From Planococcus koreensis (GTDB lineage Bacteria; Bacillota; Bacilli; Bacillales_A; Planococcaceae), in the NCBI RefSeq assembly GCF_004761975.1, contig NZ_RQII01000054.1, positions 1-64,000 of the forward strand: a stretch of DNA of 64,000 nt, read 5' to 3'. The position numbers and the translations under genes are program-made. The notes beneath the pieces are model-generated. The model had not been told where the DNA came from and did not search any database. It saw only the letters and a program-made list of their open reading frames with translations. Shown piece by piece: positions 52,155-62,033 of this stretch. How positions within the stretch are numbered: the stretch's first letter is position 1; each line of letters starts with the position of its first letter.

Positions 52155-53347
52155 CTAAATATAATTCTTTCCACATATACATTCCGATTCTGTTATAGAA
52201 TGATATTTTTGCCACCCGCAAACACCTAGAATAAATTTCAAAGATTGTTTCTCACAATTAGTACAATATTTTTTTCCGTATTTTCTAATATCATTAATAT
52301 ACCAACTACCTAATGTCACAGCACTATTTTGACCACACACCCAAATTATATCATTGTAAAAATATGGTTTTGTTAAGATTCTTTCAATCCTAAGAAACGC
52401 GTCGAAGTTATTTTGTGACCCATGATGAGGTACTGTAATAATACTATTATTTGTTAAATAGAATTTGTTCAATTCTTTTTTCTCTAAATTGCTATCAGAA
52501 GTAAAAAAAATTTTACCTATTAGGCACTTGTTTTGATGATTGGAACAAAACACTAAACTTTCTATATTAACCTTCGATAAGACTGCTTTCAGTAGAAATA
52601 GTAGTGGTTCACGCTTTTTTCTAATTCGAAAAATTTCTTTGGAATTTAGCGGTATTAATGGTTCTTCTTTATCATCGAAAAAAATTTTCTTATCTACTTC
52701 TTGATAGTTAAACCATCTAATTTTAATACCATTTTTTTCGCTAAATTTGCAATTTTAAATATATTATTTAATGTATGATATACCTTGGTAATTACTTCAC
52801 TTATCTCTTGATCATCCTCTTTTCCTTGAATTTCTTTTTCTAATTCCTTAAAAAATTCCTCGTTATTATCTATTAAAGAACTCGACACCTCACTTAACTC
52901 TTCTGTATCAACCCTATAATATTCTACATCTTCAAAATTGATTTTTTCATCAAAATTTACTTCATATTCTTTATGTTTTTTTATAAACTTATATATTTTA
53001 GGACTTTTTAAATCTTCTTTTAATTTATCAATATCTTCCTTATACTCCGTAACTACATCTTTAAAATGCATCCAGTTTAAAGGTAGCCATATTTCTTTTA
53101 TTTTTATTTTTTGTGGGTTGTTTAATAAATCGATAATCCCATATGTATGATCTGCATCATCATGTGTACAAGCAACTACATCAAGTGTTTTTACTCCTGT
53201 GTTACTAATCAATAAATTCGTGAAACCACGAATTACTCTCCCTCCGTCAACTAATACGCATTTTTTTTCATTTTTTATAAGTGTTTCAAAATAAAATGCA
53301 TCTCCTATACTTTTATTATTTACTTTATTCAAAGCAATAAATCGCAT
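52155..53347 (-). pseudogene. Metallo-beta-lactamase-fold protein, frameshifted
   Basis: One MBL-fold gene split by a single -1 frameshift. The first frame (53347 down to 52694) holds the ComEC-like metal site ACTHDDADHTYGIIDLLNNP. It fails at an A7 run (T7 on the plus strand, 52732-52738), after which the current frame ends at 52694. Adding one A continues as NGIKIRWFNYQEVDKKIFFD and joins, without another stop, the segment ending at 52155, which carries the second metal motif IITVPHHGSQNNFDAFL. The joined product is about 397 residues. MBL-fold proteins of this kind hydrolyse nucleotides, nucleic acids or lipids. It lies in the island next to the SIR2 gene, though an IS relic separates them. 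Confidence 0.8.
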
Positions 53348-53414
53348 TTTAATTTCTCCTTAAAAATAGTATCAATATCTTAACTTCCTAGTGGTCAAAC
53401 CACTATTTTTAGAA

Positions 53415-53610
53415 TTCCAATGTAACCTTGCTGCTCATTATTTTTCTTCTAGATTTCTTTCAAGCGTTTGATTTCATCGCAATGCTTGAATCATCCATTC
53501 TCAACATTAGATTCGAGTCCCTTCTTACCAAAGTTCTAATGTTGTCTCAGCCAGTTCGATAGCGAGTTAATATGAATATTCATTTCTTCCGTAACATCTT
53601 GGTTAAATCA
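53415..53610 (-). mobile_element. Decayed IS3-type transposase OrfA relic
   Basis: Translated on the minus strand with frameshifts and three stops, the segment reads DVTEEMNIHINSLSNWLRQH, then NFGKKGLESNVENG, and DEIKRLKEI. This is the helix-turn-helix and leucine-rich layout of IS3-family OrfA proteins. No intact ends or OrfB are present. The surrounding gap 53348-53932 contains nothing else I can support apart from a small hairpin at about 53389-53405 (AGTGGT/ACCACT). Confidence 0.55.
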
Positions 53611-53932
53611 TTTCTCTTCCAGGACTCTCAGGACCACATAGTGTTTTTATTAAACATATTTCAAATCTCTATATTTTTCTTGTAAGTACTCATGTAAATC
53701 CCCTCTTTTAGAAACCTATTGATGGCACAATTGTGGCACCTATGGTGTTCATTCTATGAGGAAAACAAACAGAGAACGTCAGAATTTCAGAAAAATTTAC
53801 AGGAATGCATAAAATATTAAAAACTATTAGCGAAATATTGACACAACTATTGTTGAAATGTAGTACTTATAAATCATTGTGCATTGTTAAAATAGATAAT
53901 AATTGATTCTTTTCAAAATTTCATTATAGCTA

Positions 53933-55459
53933 TTAAAAAATTTGTTTTAATATTTTCACGACATCTTCATGATTTTCATACCAAATAACGTCAACCCCCA
54001 ATTTCAAAAGATTTTGTCTCAAAATCTGATGATGCCGTTCTAAAAATCTGTTTCCAACCTGCGTTTTCAAGTCTTTAAGATATTTTGATTTTTTAATTGA
54101 GTGTGAATGGAGAAGAACATAAGTTTTTACTTCAGCTTCTTTCTCCGTTTCTAACAATAGTCTTCTTAAATTCGGATCATTTAATGATAATCCAACCATC
54201 ACTACTATATTTCTTCTTAAAGCTTTAGATTGTACACGGTTTCTTTCTGATTTATTTTTTAATTGTTGTAAATCAAAGTATGATTTCTCAGTGAAAACAA
54301 TTTCTTGATCTTTAATTTCATATTCTTTGTATTTACTATCATCTTCTGGTAAGAAACCGTGAACATGATAGATGGGAAATCTATTAGACTGAGCTACGTC
54401 ACCTCTAAAGACTGTTTCAATTTCAAAGTCTGGATTCGCTTTTTTTATTTCTCTTTGCAACAAATCGTCATAATTATAAGTAATAACTTTAGTAATACCT
54501 CTATTTTTTTTTGAACTAACAATTTTTTCTGCAATTTCTTTCAGTTGCGAATCAGAGTTAGATGGTTCTTCATATTTTTCATATAACACTCCTCGTAATC
54601 TTTGATTAAATTCTTTTCTATAGTTAGGCTCTCCTAGTTCAGCTTCTGGATTCGAAATACCAGATTCAAGATAATTTGCCGCTAAAAGTGTATTCGAACC
54701 TAATAAATAGTTTAATTCCTTTTTTAACATTATTTTCTCTAAATAATTAAGCTCTTCGGCTTCTTTATCATTTGAAAATTCTAAATTGTTCACAACATCT
54801 TCGCTTAATCCATTAATTAACTCATGCCATAAGGGCAGTTCGTATTCTTTTGAAACTCCTGAACCTAAAAAAAGAACACATCCATTAGTAGCTATTAAAT
54901 TTTTCAAAACTCCAATATTATCGCTGATAGACTGTTTTTCTGTCGTTTCTTCAATTAGAGTTTTTTCTATTTCAGCAAAATTGAGATCATTATAATTGGA
55001 TTTATAATTATGAGAAAGTCTCATATTATTTTCAACTTGTTTTAAATCCCAGATATTTAATTCTATCTGTCCATCAGTAACCTCTTGCCATATTTCTCTA
55101 TAATCCGGTTCATTTATCGATATACTATCGACATTCAATATTAATAAAAAAGTTTTAATTTCATTTTTTGGAAGACTATTAATATTTTGAGCAATTTTAC
55201 TAAATTCTTTTTTATTAAGTTTTTTTCTTATTTCAATTAAAACAGGACCTTTCAAATTCTTCCAATCTTTCGGCAATATAGCATCAAACTTTAAAGAGTT
55301 ATTATCATTTGTTTCAATAACAAAATCTGTAAATATTGTTTCTTTTTTTAACTTAAATTCTTCTAAAAAATAGTAGAGTATATATTTTTCAAACATATAT
55401 TGCTCTTCACTAATTGAAATACTCTTACTTTTTATATTCTTAAAAGGTTTTTTCTCCAC
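53933..55459 (-). CDS. SIR2-domain protein with N-terminal nuclease-like region
   Basis: A 508-residue protein. The N-terminal ~150 residues look like a degenerate PD-(D/E)xK domain (FDAILPKDWKNLKGPVLIEI with D59, E76 and R78 where Lys is usual). From about residue 185 a SIR2-like domain (SIR2_2 type) is clear. It has GCVLFLGSGVSKEYELPLWH (NAD-binding), KVITYNYDDLLQREI (about 325-339), PIYHVHGFLPEDD (His at 365/367) and NIVVMVGLSLNDPNLRRLLL. Defence-associated SIR2 domains cleave NAD+ on phage infection and stop cell metabolism. The N-terminal domain may be the sensor. It is AT-rich, alone between the IS relic and gajB, with a short spacer containing repeat C2. A GATTATTGTGGAG-type site precedes the ATG. 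Confidence 0.85.
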   Translation of the reverse strand: MEKKPFKNIKSKSISISEEQYMFEKYILYYFLEEFKLKKETIFTDFVIETNDNNSLKFDAILPKDWKNLKGPVLIEIRKKLNKKEFSKIAQNINSLPKNEIKTFLLILNVDSISINEPDYREIWQEVTDGQIELNIWDLKQVENNMRLSHNYKSNYNDLNFAEIEKTLIEETTEKQSISDNIGVLKNLIATNGCVLFLGSGVSKEYELPLWHELINGLSEDVVNNLEFSNDKEAEELNYLEKIMLKKELNYLLGSNTLLAANYLESGISNPEAELGEPNYRKEFNQRLRGVLYEKYEEPSNSDSQLKEIAEKIVSSKKNRGITKVITYNYDDLLQREIKKANPDFEIETVFRGDVAQSNRFPIYHVHGFLPEDDSKYKEYEIKDQEIVFTEKSYFDLQQLKNKSERNRVQSKALRRNIVVMVGLSLNDPNLRRLLLETEKEAEVKTYVLLHSHSIKKSKYLKDLKTQVGNRFLERHHQILRQNLLKLGVDVIWYENHEDVVKILKQIF

Positions 55460-55605
55460 AATAATCTCCCGTCTATCATTTTATCGAAAAACTTATATAG
55501 CATACTTCCTTGGGATTGACATAATTCCTAAACACTTTATACGGATGATTAAAAAGAAAAAATCATAACCGAAATGTGGATAAAATTGTTGTGGTTATAG
55601 ATTAA

Positions 55606-55676
55606 GTATAAAGCGTAGTGTATTTTCAAAATCGTTTAGAATTGTTTTTTCCTAGGGACGCGAATTTCTTAGAACA
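55606..55676. repeat. Dispersed repeat, copy C2
   Basis: AAGTATAAAGCGTAGTGTAT, TTTCAAAATCGTTTAGAATT and CCTAGGGACGCGAATTTCTT match 45331-45412 in the same orientation with a few indels. It lies just after the gajB stop. Confidence 0.7.
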
Positions 55677-55690
55677 AAAAACATTTAAGT

Positions 55691-57577
55691 TTAAATGATA
55701 CTAACCTGCCATCCAGCTTTTTCAGCCATATCAATTTCTTTTTCAAGATCTATAAAATTCTCTTTGTTTATAGCAACTGCAGCAATATGAGTGGGTCTAC
55801 TCAGTGCAACATAAGCTAACTTCAATGCTTTTAAAGTCGCATTTCTTTTTATAACATCAAGTTCATTTAAATTAGTGTAATTACCCATTAGATAGTTAAA
55901 AATAATATAATTAGAAGAAAAAACACCCTTGTCTTCGCCAAAAGGATTTTCAATTAAATCTGTATCTAGTATTAAAGTAGCCTTATGCGTTTCTCCTTTC
56001 ACCGAATGTACAGTTCCATAATATACAGTCTTTTCATCTCCTTTTTTATTTGAATCTATACCGCTTTGAAGGAATACACTTTTTAATTCTACTTTCAGTT
56101 TTCGCATAACCAATTTATAATCAGAACCTTCATCTGCAATTATATTAAAACTACTATTAAGAGCTTTATAAACTTCTATGAGTTTTAACTCTTCTAATTC
56201 TGTTAATAATCCTTGATTATTCCAAATTTCAATGACTACTAAAGCTAGATTTTTCTTTTCATTCAATAGCTCGGATGCAATCTTCTTCTTAAGATAATTT
56301 TTTGAATAAGAAAAGATCTCTTCTGGTATTTTTAACTCCTCAACAATATATAGCGAATTCAAAAAACCTTCTATAATTTTCCCATAACATAGTCTAGCAA
56401 TTCCTGTTGTTAAAGTCTTCTCTTGCTTAGCTTTAATATACTTTGGAATATATTTTTTTATTGCTTGATGTTCAGCTCCGACGATAGCTATTTTATTTTC
56501 ACTATTCCTAAAAGACTCTTTTGTTAAAGCAAACTCTTCAATAATATTAATGAAATGATCTTCAATTGTTAAAGGATCATCAAAAACGATCAGCTGAGGA
56601 GAAGCTGATTCAATTAATGGGTTTGACTTTAAACTTTCATATTTTCTTATACAAGTAGTTCTCAAAATCTTAGCAATAGGTTCTCCAAATCTTGAACTTT
56701 TAGATATCTCTTTTAACTCTATTTCGCTTTCCTTTGAAGGTTCCCAGGCATCCCCATTATCATCATGTATGTTATATAGGGCTTGATAAGGATCACCAAA
56801 TTTCTGAAAAACTATGGAAGACGATTTCACTAAAGTATTTAAAAGGTTGTACTGATAATGATTTGTATCTTGGGCTTCATCAAGTAAAAGATAAGAGAAC
56901 CTTTCAGAAAATGCTTTTAGAATATTATCTTTATGCTTAGTTAAATACCATTGAGTAAAAGACAGAGAATCATTATGTCTAAGGAGTCCTTTATTTAGCA
57001 ACTTCAGAAGGGTTCTTAGGACGCTTTCTTTATATGATAACTTGATATCTCCATTTAAAATGATTTTATCTCCAGGAGTGATATATAAATACGATTCTTT
57101 CATTTTGGAAGTAGGTGGAGGAAATGAATACCATTCAGGCTTATTGTACTCGAACTCTTCACAAAACTTCTCTATATATATTTCGTCATCAATAAAATGA
57201 TATTGCTTATCAGGAAACAGTTCTTTATATGCTTTCTTTGCAAAAAAATGATTAAAAAACTCATGGATGGTGCCGATAAAGTTAGGATAACTTAAATTCT
57301 CTATGCCTAAATCTTTCAACCTCTTTGTAATTTCATCTACCGCTACATTAGTATGTGTGATTATACAAATTCCTTTAGTCCTTTTTTGTTCTCTCTTTAA
57401 TAAATACGCTGCTTTTGCAATTAGGACCGTAGTTTTACCGCTACCCGGCCCAGCAACGATATTAGCATTATTACTATATAAAATTACATCTCTTTGTTCA
57501 TCAGAAAACTCGCAGTTTTTAGGAAGGAGAGATTCTTCAATACTTTTATAAAATGGATCATCTATCATTCTTTTCAC
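55691..57577 (-). CDS. gajB: UvrD-like helicase, Gabija GajB-like
   Basis: A 628-residue superfamily 1 helicase. Walker A is IVAGPGSGKTTVLIAKAAYL (about 40-59), motif Ia ITHTNVAVDEITKRL, motif II YLLLDEAQDTNHYQYN (about 229-244), motif III FGDPYQALYNI, motif V TVHSVKGETHKATL and motif VI LAYVALSRPTH. Placed directly after a gajA-like gene with a 4-base ATGA overlap, it fits GajB of Gabija, where GajA cuts DNA and GajB senses DNA ends. It is longer than the reference GajB (about 494 residues), so a related OLD-helicase pair is possible. The gene itself looks intact. Confidence 0.85.
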   Translation of the reverse strand: MKRMIDDPFYKSIEESLLPKNCEFSDEQRDVILYSNNANIVAGPGSGKTTVLIAKAAYLLKREQKRTKGICIITHTNVAVDEITKRLKDLGIENLSYPNFIGTIHEFFNHFFAKKAYKELFPDKQYHFIDDEIYIEKFCEEFEYNKPEWYSFPPPTSKMKESYLYITPGDKIILNGDIKLSYKESVLRTLLKLLNKGLLRHNDSLSFTQWYLTKHKDNILKAFSERFSYLLLDEAQDTNHYQYNLLNTLVKSSSIVFQKFGDPYQALYNIHDDNGDAWEPSKESEIELKEISKSSRFGEPIAKILRTTCIRKYESLKSNPLIESASPQLIVFDDPLTIEDHFINIIEEFALTKESFRNSENKIAIVGAEHQAIKKYIPKYIKAKQEKTLTTGIARLCYGKIIEGFLNSLYIVEELKIPEEIFSYSKNYLKKKIASELLNEKKNLALVVIEIWNNQGLLTELEELKLIEVYKALNSSFNIIADEGSDYKLVMRKLKVELKSVFLQSGIDSNKKGDEKTVYYGTVHSVKGETHKATLILDTDLIENPFGEDKGVFSSNYIIFNYLMGNYTNLNELDVIKRNATLKALKLAYVALSRPTHIAAVAINKENFIDLEKEIDMAEKAGWQVSII

Positions 57578-59651
57578 TCCGTATCTCTGAGAGGTTCTGT
57601 AACATGGTATATAGCAGAGGTTAAATATTCCAAGTATTCATCGTTAATCAACTTCGAATGTATATCACCTTTATGATTTAATATCTTCTCTGCCAAAATT
57701 TGAGCAGTTATAGCTTTAGAGACTAAATTTTCATCTAAAGGTTGAAATATTTTATAAGCGAAATCATCATCTATCATTTCTTCAGCCAGTAAAGATTCTA
57801 ATTTTTTTTTTATTTTTATCAGAATAAGGCTCTTTGAATCTACTTTCATGTATACTTTCGGCTAACAATTTTTTTACATTACTTAAAGCAATAGAATATT
57901 CTAACGTCCATTTAGGAGCAACAAACACTCTTAAATTAGAATTGTCACTTTCGTATTCACCTCTGATTTTGAGAATTTTTTCATTTTCTTTTTTAGAAAT
58001 ATAATCTTCAGTCATTTCTAGTTGGACATATTCAGAAATAACTTTCTCCTGCTCCTCATTTATTAACGAAATATCTTTGAATTTTTTTATTATTTTCTTT
58101 TCTGTTGTATATATAATTCCCACTATTTCTTCATGTTCTTCTTGCTTTTCAATGTTACATCTCTCTAAAATTTCATCTAAGTCTTCGATATTTAAAATGC
58201 TGTAAACGATAACTTCATTCTCTTTATAATAAGAAATCGGTTTAATATCCATATCTGTAATTAGTGATACTGGTAAGGAAAGAAAAGGTAATTCTAATTC
58301 CTTCGTCCAAAAGTCTGATCTCGAAAAAATCTTTGCATATCTTTTAAATGCTGTACTACCAATATTAACAATAGACACTCCATATTTATGCAACGGCCGA
58401 TTTATAGACTCTGCAATAGCTGGTATCAATAAATTTTCAGCATCTCCTTCTACTAGAATTACCCCTCTAGCAAAAAAAAGATTACTCTTAGTTACATCTA
58501 AAAACCTTTGCAAAAAATCATAGTCTTCTAATTCGAGCTTTGTAAATTTACTATTCATAGGATAAGCAACTTTGTTATGTATTAATATTAAATTCTCCAG
58601 TTCTATCGAAGCTGCTAATACTGTACTGTGCGTAGTAAGTATAAATTGACCATGACTCTCTCCTTTTTCCATTAGATTCTTCTGTAAAAACTTTATTAAT
58701 CTTAATTGGGCCTGCGGATGTAAATGAGCCTCAATCTCTTCAACTAATGTGATAACAGGGCCAATTAAGTTTTCATTATCTAGTAACAATAATTCTGCTG
58801 CAATAAATAAAAGATTTAAACTTCCCAACCCTGAAGCCTTGTCGTCTAGTTCTAAACTAAGCTTTCTTAAAATACTGTTGAGTCTAGCTGGAGAAACTTC
58901 AAACTTAGGGGTATTTCCTTTCTCATTTTCACTTGCTTTGTTGAAAAACTCTTCTAGAAAAGTTGTGATTTCCTTTACTATAGTTTTCTCTGTTTTATCT
59001 TCTTTATAGGGGGTGTCAAAAAAGGCTTTGATATTTTCGTTTGCTTCTGTCATTACCTCTTCCAATTTATGAATATTTCCCTCTGAGACATTAAAAGCTT
59101 CATGCCCCTGTAAAATTTGTGCTAGCCTTGATTTTATTCCAGGCTGCATCTCCGCTTTAGCATCTCTTAGTGGTTTTAAATAAGTAGTCCGTAATATTTC
59201 ACTTGCTAACCCTTCTAATTTAAAATCTGAATTCTCTGGTCCTGCAGTTTATTTTTTTTTCGATAAAATCAGGAATAAAGTCACTTTGAACTTTACGAGC
59301 ATTTAAAATAACCCTTAAATTAGGTTTGTTTTCTGTATCAAATGAAAGCCACTCGAGAAAAACTCCTAATTCTTTATTACTCAAGTCTGTAAATGAACAT
59401 TCTATTTTAAACTCTTTCTTAGAGTCCCCCTCTAAATTATTATAGAAATCGTCATCACTTATTCTATAATTCTCAGCACTTACTGTACCTAAAGTTAGGC
59501 GGATTGCATCAATAATTGCCGTTTTTCCTGAATCGTTTTCTCCTATTAAAACGTTGAATTTAGGATTAAAAGGTACAATAATTCCTGGTTTTCCATCAAT
59601 TTTTTCACCATATTGTCTGAAATTCCATATTCTGATTTCTTCTAAATACAT
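57574..59651 (-). pseudogene. gajA: OLD-family ATPase/TOPRIM nuclease, Gabija GajA-like, with two frameshifts
   Basis: The first frame (59651-59220) has the ATPase N-terminus MYLEEIRIWNFRQYGEKIDG and Walker A NVLIGENDSGKTAIIDAIRL. It breaks near 59243-59251. One base fewer there joins the second frame (from about 59246 to 57782), which carries ILRTTYLKPLRDAKAE, LVEEIEAHLHPQAQLRLIKF (signature/Walker B) and QFILTTHSTVLAASI. It also carries the TOPRIM residues GVILVEGDAENLLIPAIAES and LITDMDIKP. A second shift at a run of ten A (T10, 57802-57811) throws the last ~75 residues into a third frame (LESLLAEEMIDDDFAYKIFQ) that ends at 57574, overlapping gajB. The joined product is about 690 residues. 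All catalytic motifs are kept, but as written no full-length protein is made. Confidence 0.82.
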
Positions 59652-59834
59652 AAAATCAACTCCATTAATTCTGAATTTCCAGTTTCCTATTGCTATTTAT
59701 TCTTATTTTGATTGATAATTCCGGTTTTTTATTTATATCGCAATTCTTTATCTTAGGGTTTAAGTATGTTCTAACTTTTCCTGCCATTTCAAATTTTTTC
59801 TTTAGTTTGTCTTAATGAAGAATCTAATTCTCTG

Positions 59835-61445
59835 TTAGATCTCCAAAAGCCGCTCTCTCAACCCCTCATCACTAGCAAAAATATAAAGCCCCTTTATCCC
59901 TCTCTTCATCAACACATTAATAGAATTCAATATGATTTGTTCTTTCGCTCTTACAACATCCTCAATTCCATCTTTTCCTCTGAAAGCTTCGGTATCGCTG
60001 TATTTTTCAGTTATTATCTTTAAGCAATCATTTTGTTCATCATAAGTAACGGATGGCCCCAATATCACGCCTACATAATTTAAATCGAAACCTTGAATCG
60101 TATAGATGGATCCCGCTTCTTTGATTGTCTCCGACTTTTCAGCCCATGTGTTTTTGGTATCGGTTGAATTCCATGGGATTTCAAGGCTGTCTTCTCTAAT
60201 GAAGTACTGTTCGCCATCTTTTTTATGTTCATAATCGAATGTCGAAACCACTCTTGAGAGGCCGTGTTCTTTATTCTTTTCTACTATGGCATCATGCATT
60301 TCTTTGGCAGAGTCGAATATTTTAAAGTCATACAGTTTATCTTTTGGAAGCCTACCAATCCGCTTCTCTACAAAATTGTCGATCCAGTCGATCACATCGT
60401 CTCCAGCATTCATGCGGAACTGTTCTCTTAAAACGTAGGGCTCTTCTCTTTGATAGCCTGACACTATTTTCTTGAGCCGCTCCTTATCCCAATAACTTTT
60501 CAGTTTTAAGACCTGCTTTTCATCATAGACAACGATGACAACTTTGCTGTGCTTAATTATTTCTTCCAATTGATTGTCTTCATTAAAATTATTGAAAACA
60601 TCGGCTCTGCTTAGTAATAAATGCGCTTCGTCGACCAACACAATGTCTGCTTTTTCTGCAGTTTTCTTTTGTTTATTAATGAAACTTGTGGGCTTATCAA
60701 AATTATTCTTTTTAAGAAACTTCACATTGGCCGCAATGTTTTTATACGTTTTCAGCATTTCCGAATGATTTACGAGTAAAAAATTTTTTGTCTGATGGAG
60801 ATTAGAATTTTTGTCAGCCGCTCGTTCCTGAATGCTATTGAACACGGAACTCAGAACCACGCTCTTCCCTACACCAGCTTCACCTTTAATCATGTATATA
60901 AACGTCTCATCATCATTGATGTGCTCTTCACACACTTCAAGAATTTTTGTTTTAAGTTCGAGTTGCGTCATGGACAGCTCTTTAAAAGGAGAAAGTTTAA
61001 ATATATCTCTGTTTTCAATTACATGAGCAGGGTTATTTACCACCCTCCTTTTCAATAATTCTTTCCATATATCATTGAATATCTCTTTGTCGTAGAATTC
61101 CTTGTTATGGTAGTTGTGCGTTACGCTTTGCGCAGTCTGACTCTTATTCTGCAGCTTGTAGCGATCATCGCCCAAGAAGTAATTAATTAGTTTTGTTTCA
61201 ATATTGTATGTAGCTGAGCGGTGAAATTCTTTATGAATAATCAAAGTCATCTTTTCTAATTTCTTTCTTTCAATATTATTCAAGTGAGACTTCATGCGAT
61301 TTTTAAAGGCTACAGTTTCTCCGATATATACCGTAGTATTGTTGTTCAAAAAATAAACTACCGGATAGTCAAAGTAAGTATCATTCTTGATACTTTCCAA
61401 GGTAGATTTATTAAAATCCCAGGTTTTTAGTTCGGTCATACCCAT
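59835..61445 (-). CDS. GIY-YIG nuclease fused to DUF2075 helicase-like domain
   Basis: A 536-residue protein. Residues about 27-95 form a GIY-YIG nuclease domain (YPVVYFLNNNTTVYIGETVA, FKNRMKSHL with Arg50, and Glu83 in NIETKLINYFLG). A DUF2075 P-loop domain follows from about 160. It has Walker A YMIKGEAGVGKSVVLSSVFN (about 184-203), Walker B ADIVLVDEAHLLLSRADV, EQFRMNAGDDVIDW and the C-terminal ETIKEAGSIYTIQGFDLNYV. DUF2075 proteins are Schlafen-like or helicase-like ATPases often found in phage-defence regions. GAGGGGTGAATATTT precedes the ATG. It lies 183 bases upstream of gajA on the same strand, at the island edge. Confidence 0.88.
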   Translation of the reverse strand: MGMTELKTWDFNKSTLESIKNDTYFDYPVVYFLNNNTTVYIGETVAFKNRMKSHLNNIERKKLEKMTLIIHKEFHRSATYNIETKLINYFLGDDRYKLQNKSQTAQSVTHNYHNKEFYDKEIFNDIWKELLKRRVVNNPAHVIENRDIFKLSPFKELSMTQLELKTKILEVCEEHINDDETFIYMIKGEAGVGKSVVLSSVFNSIQERAADKNSNLHQTKNFLLVNHSEMLKTYKNIAANVKFLKKNNFDKPTSFINKQKKTAEKADIVLVDEAHLLLSRADVFNNFNEDNQLEEIIKHSKVVIVVYDEKQVLKLKSYWDKERLKKIVSGYQREEPYVLREQFRMNAGDDVIDWIDNFVEKRIGRLPKDKLYDFKIFDSAKEMHDAIVEKNKEHGLSRVVSTFDYEHKKDGEQYFIREDSLEIPWNSTDTKNTWAEKSETIKEAGSIYTIQGFDLNYVGVILGPSVTYDEQNDCLKIITEKYSDTEAFRGKDGIEDVVRAKEQIILNSINVLMKRGIKGLYIFASDEGLRERLLEI

Positions 61446-61622
61446 AAATATTCACCCCTCTGGATGCAGCAAATTCAGTGAATCCAATCAAATAGATAAT
61501 TCAAGCGCTTACAGTGTAGTTTAATTTATTGATTCTAAAATGCAGCGAAGTTGCTAATGTCTTAATATTAGCATTTTTTAACTATTAATTGTCTGCATTT
61601 GGGAAAATTAATTGGAATTTAT

Positions 61623-61800
61623 ATGCTTATTAGGAAACACCTGAACCTTTTATTTGAAGACGGAGTTTGAGAAGACATATGGCAGATTTATATTGATTTT
61701 GGCGAGGAAAGTCGATATCCGAATGCTGGATACAGACGCCTGCCTGTAGGTCATTACTTTATTGAAAATCCCATAGAAAAAGACGAACCCAGTCGGATCC
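61623..61800 (+). pseudogene. Possible relic of a protein-coding gene
   Basis: In the 360-base gap a plus-strand frame reads as protein across a TGA (at about 61668): HLNLLFEDGV, stop, then EDIWQIYIDFGEESRYPNAG and YRRLPVGHYFIENPIEKDE. The TGA would be Trp in a GVWEDIW-like sequence. I do not know the family, and no ribosome site is visible. It may be a decayed gene fragment at the island border. Confidence 0.3.
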
Positions 61801-61805
61801 GCCTT

Positions 61806-62033
61806 TTAATCATTACGCTTTTTCTTAAAGAAAGCCTTGAATATAACAATATTCACGAGAATCATGCCAGCAAAAATCATAAAGAAAAGGAAATAGGCCA
61901 GCATATAGGCAAACCCTTCCCCTAATCCGAATAGCTCAGTCAGGGTTGGAATTCCGCTGGCAAATATGAATAGCGGTGGGAACAGGATCAAAAGGAAACC
62001 TATGATTAAAATCTTTTTTTGCTTTTGCAGCAT
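61806..62033 (-). CDS. Small membrane protein, 75 aa
   Basis: Not recognised. It has two membrane helices (about residues 8-28, ILIIGFLLILFPPLFIFASG, and about 38-62, GFAYMLAYFLFFMIFAGMIL) and a basic cytoplasmic tail (FKAFFKKKRND). GAGGAGAGATTCAACG supports the ATG at 62033; a TTG at 62051 lies within the ribosome site. It is transcribed alone or with the small zinc protein upstream on the same strand. Confidence 0.65.
   Translation of the reverse strand: MLQKQKKILIIGFLLILFPPLFIFASGIPTLTELFGLGEGFAYMLAYFLFFMIFAGMILVNIVIFKAFFKKKRND

Noticed and set aside
53715-53765. C-terminal remnant of a phage integrase and an attachment site
   Set aside because: A short reading (DGTIVAP-like) looked suggestive, but there is no supporting upstream similarity and no matching direct repeat elsewhere in the window.
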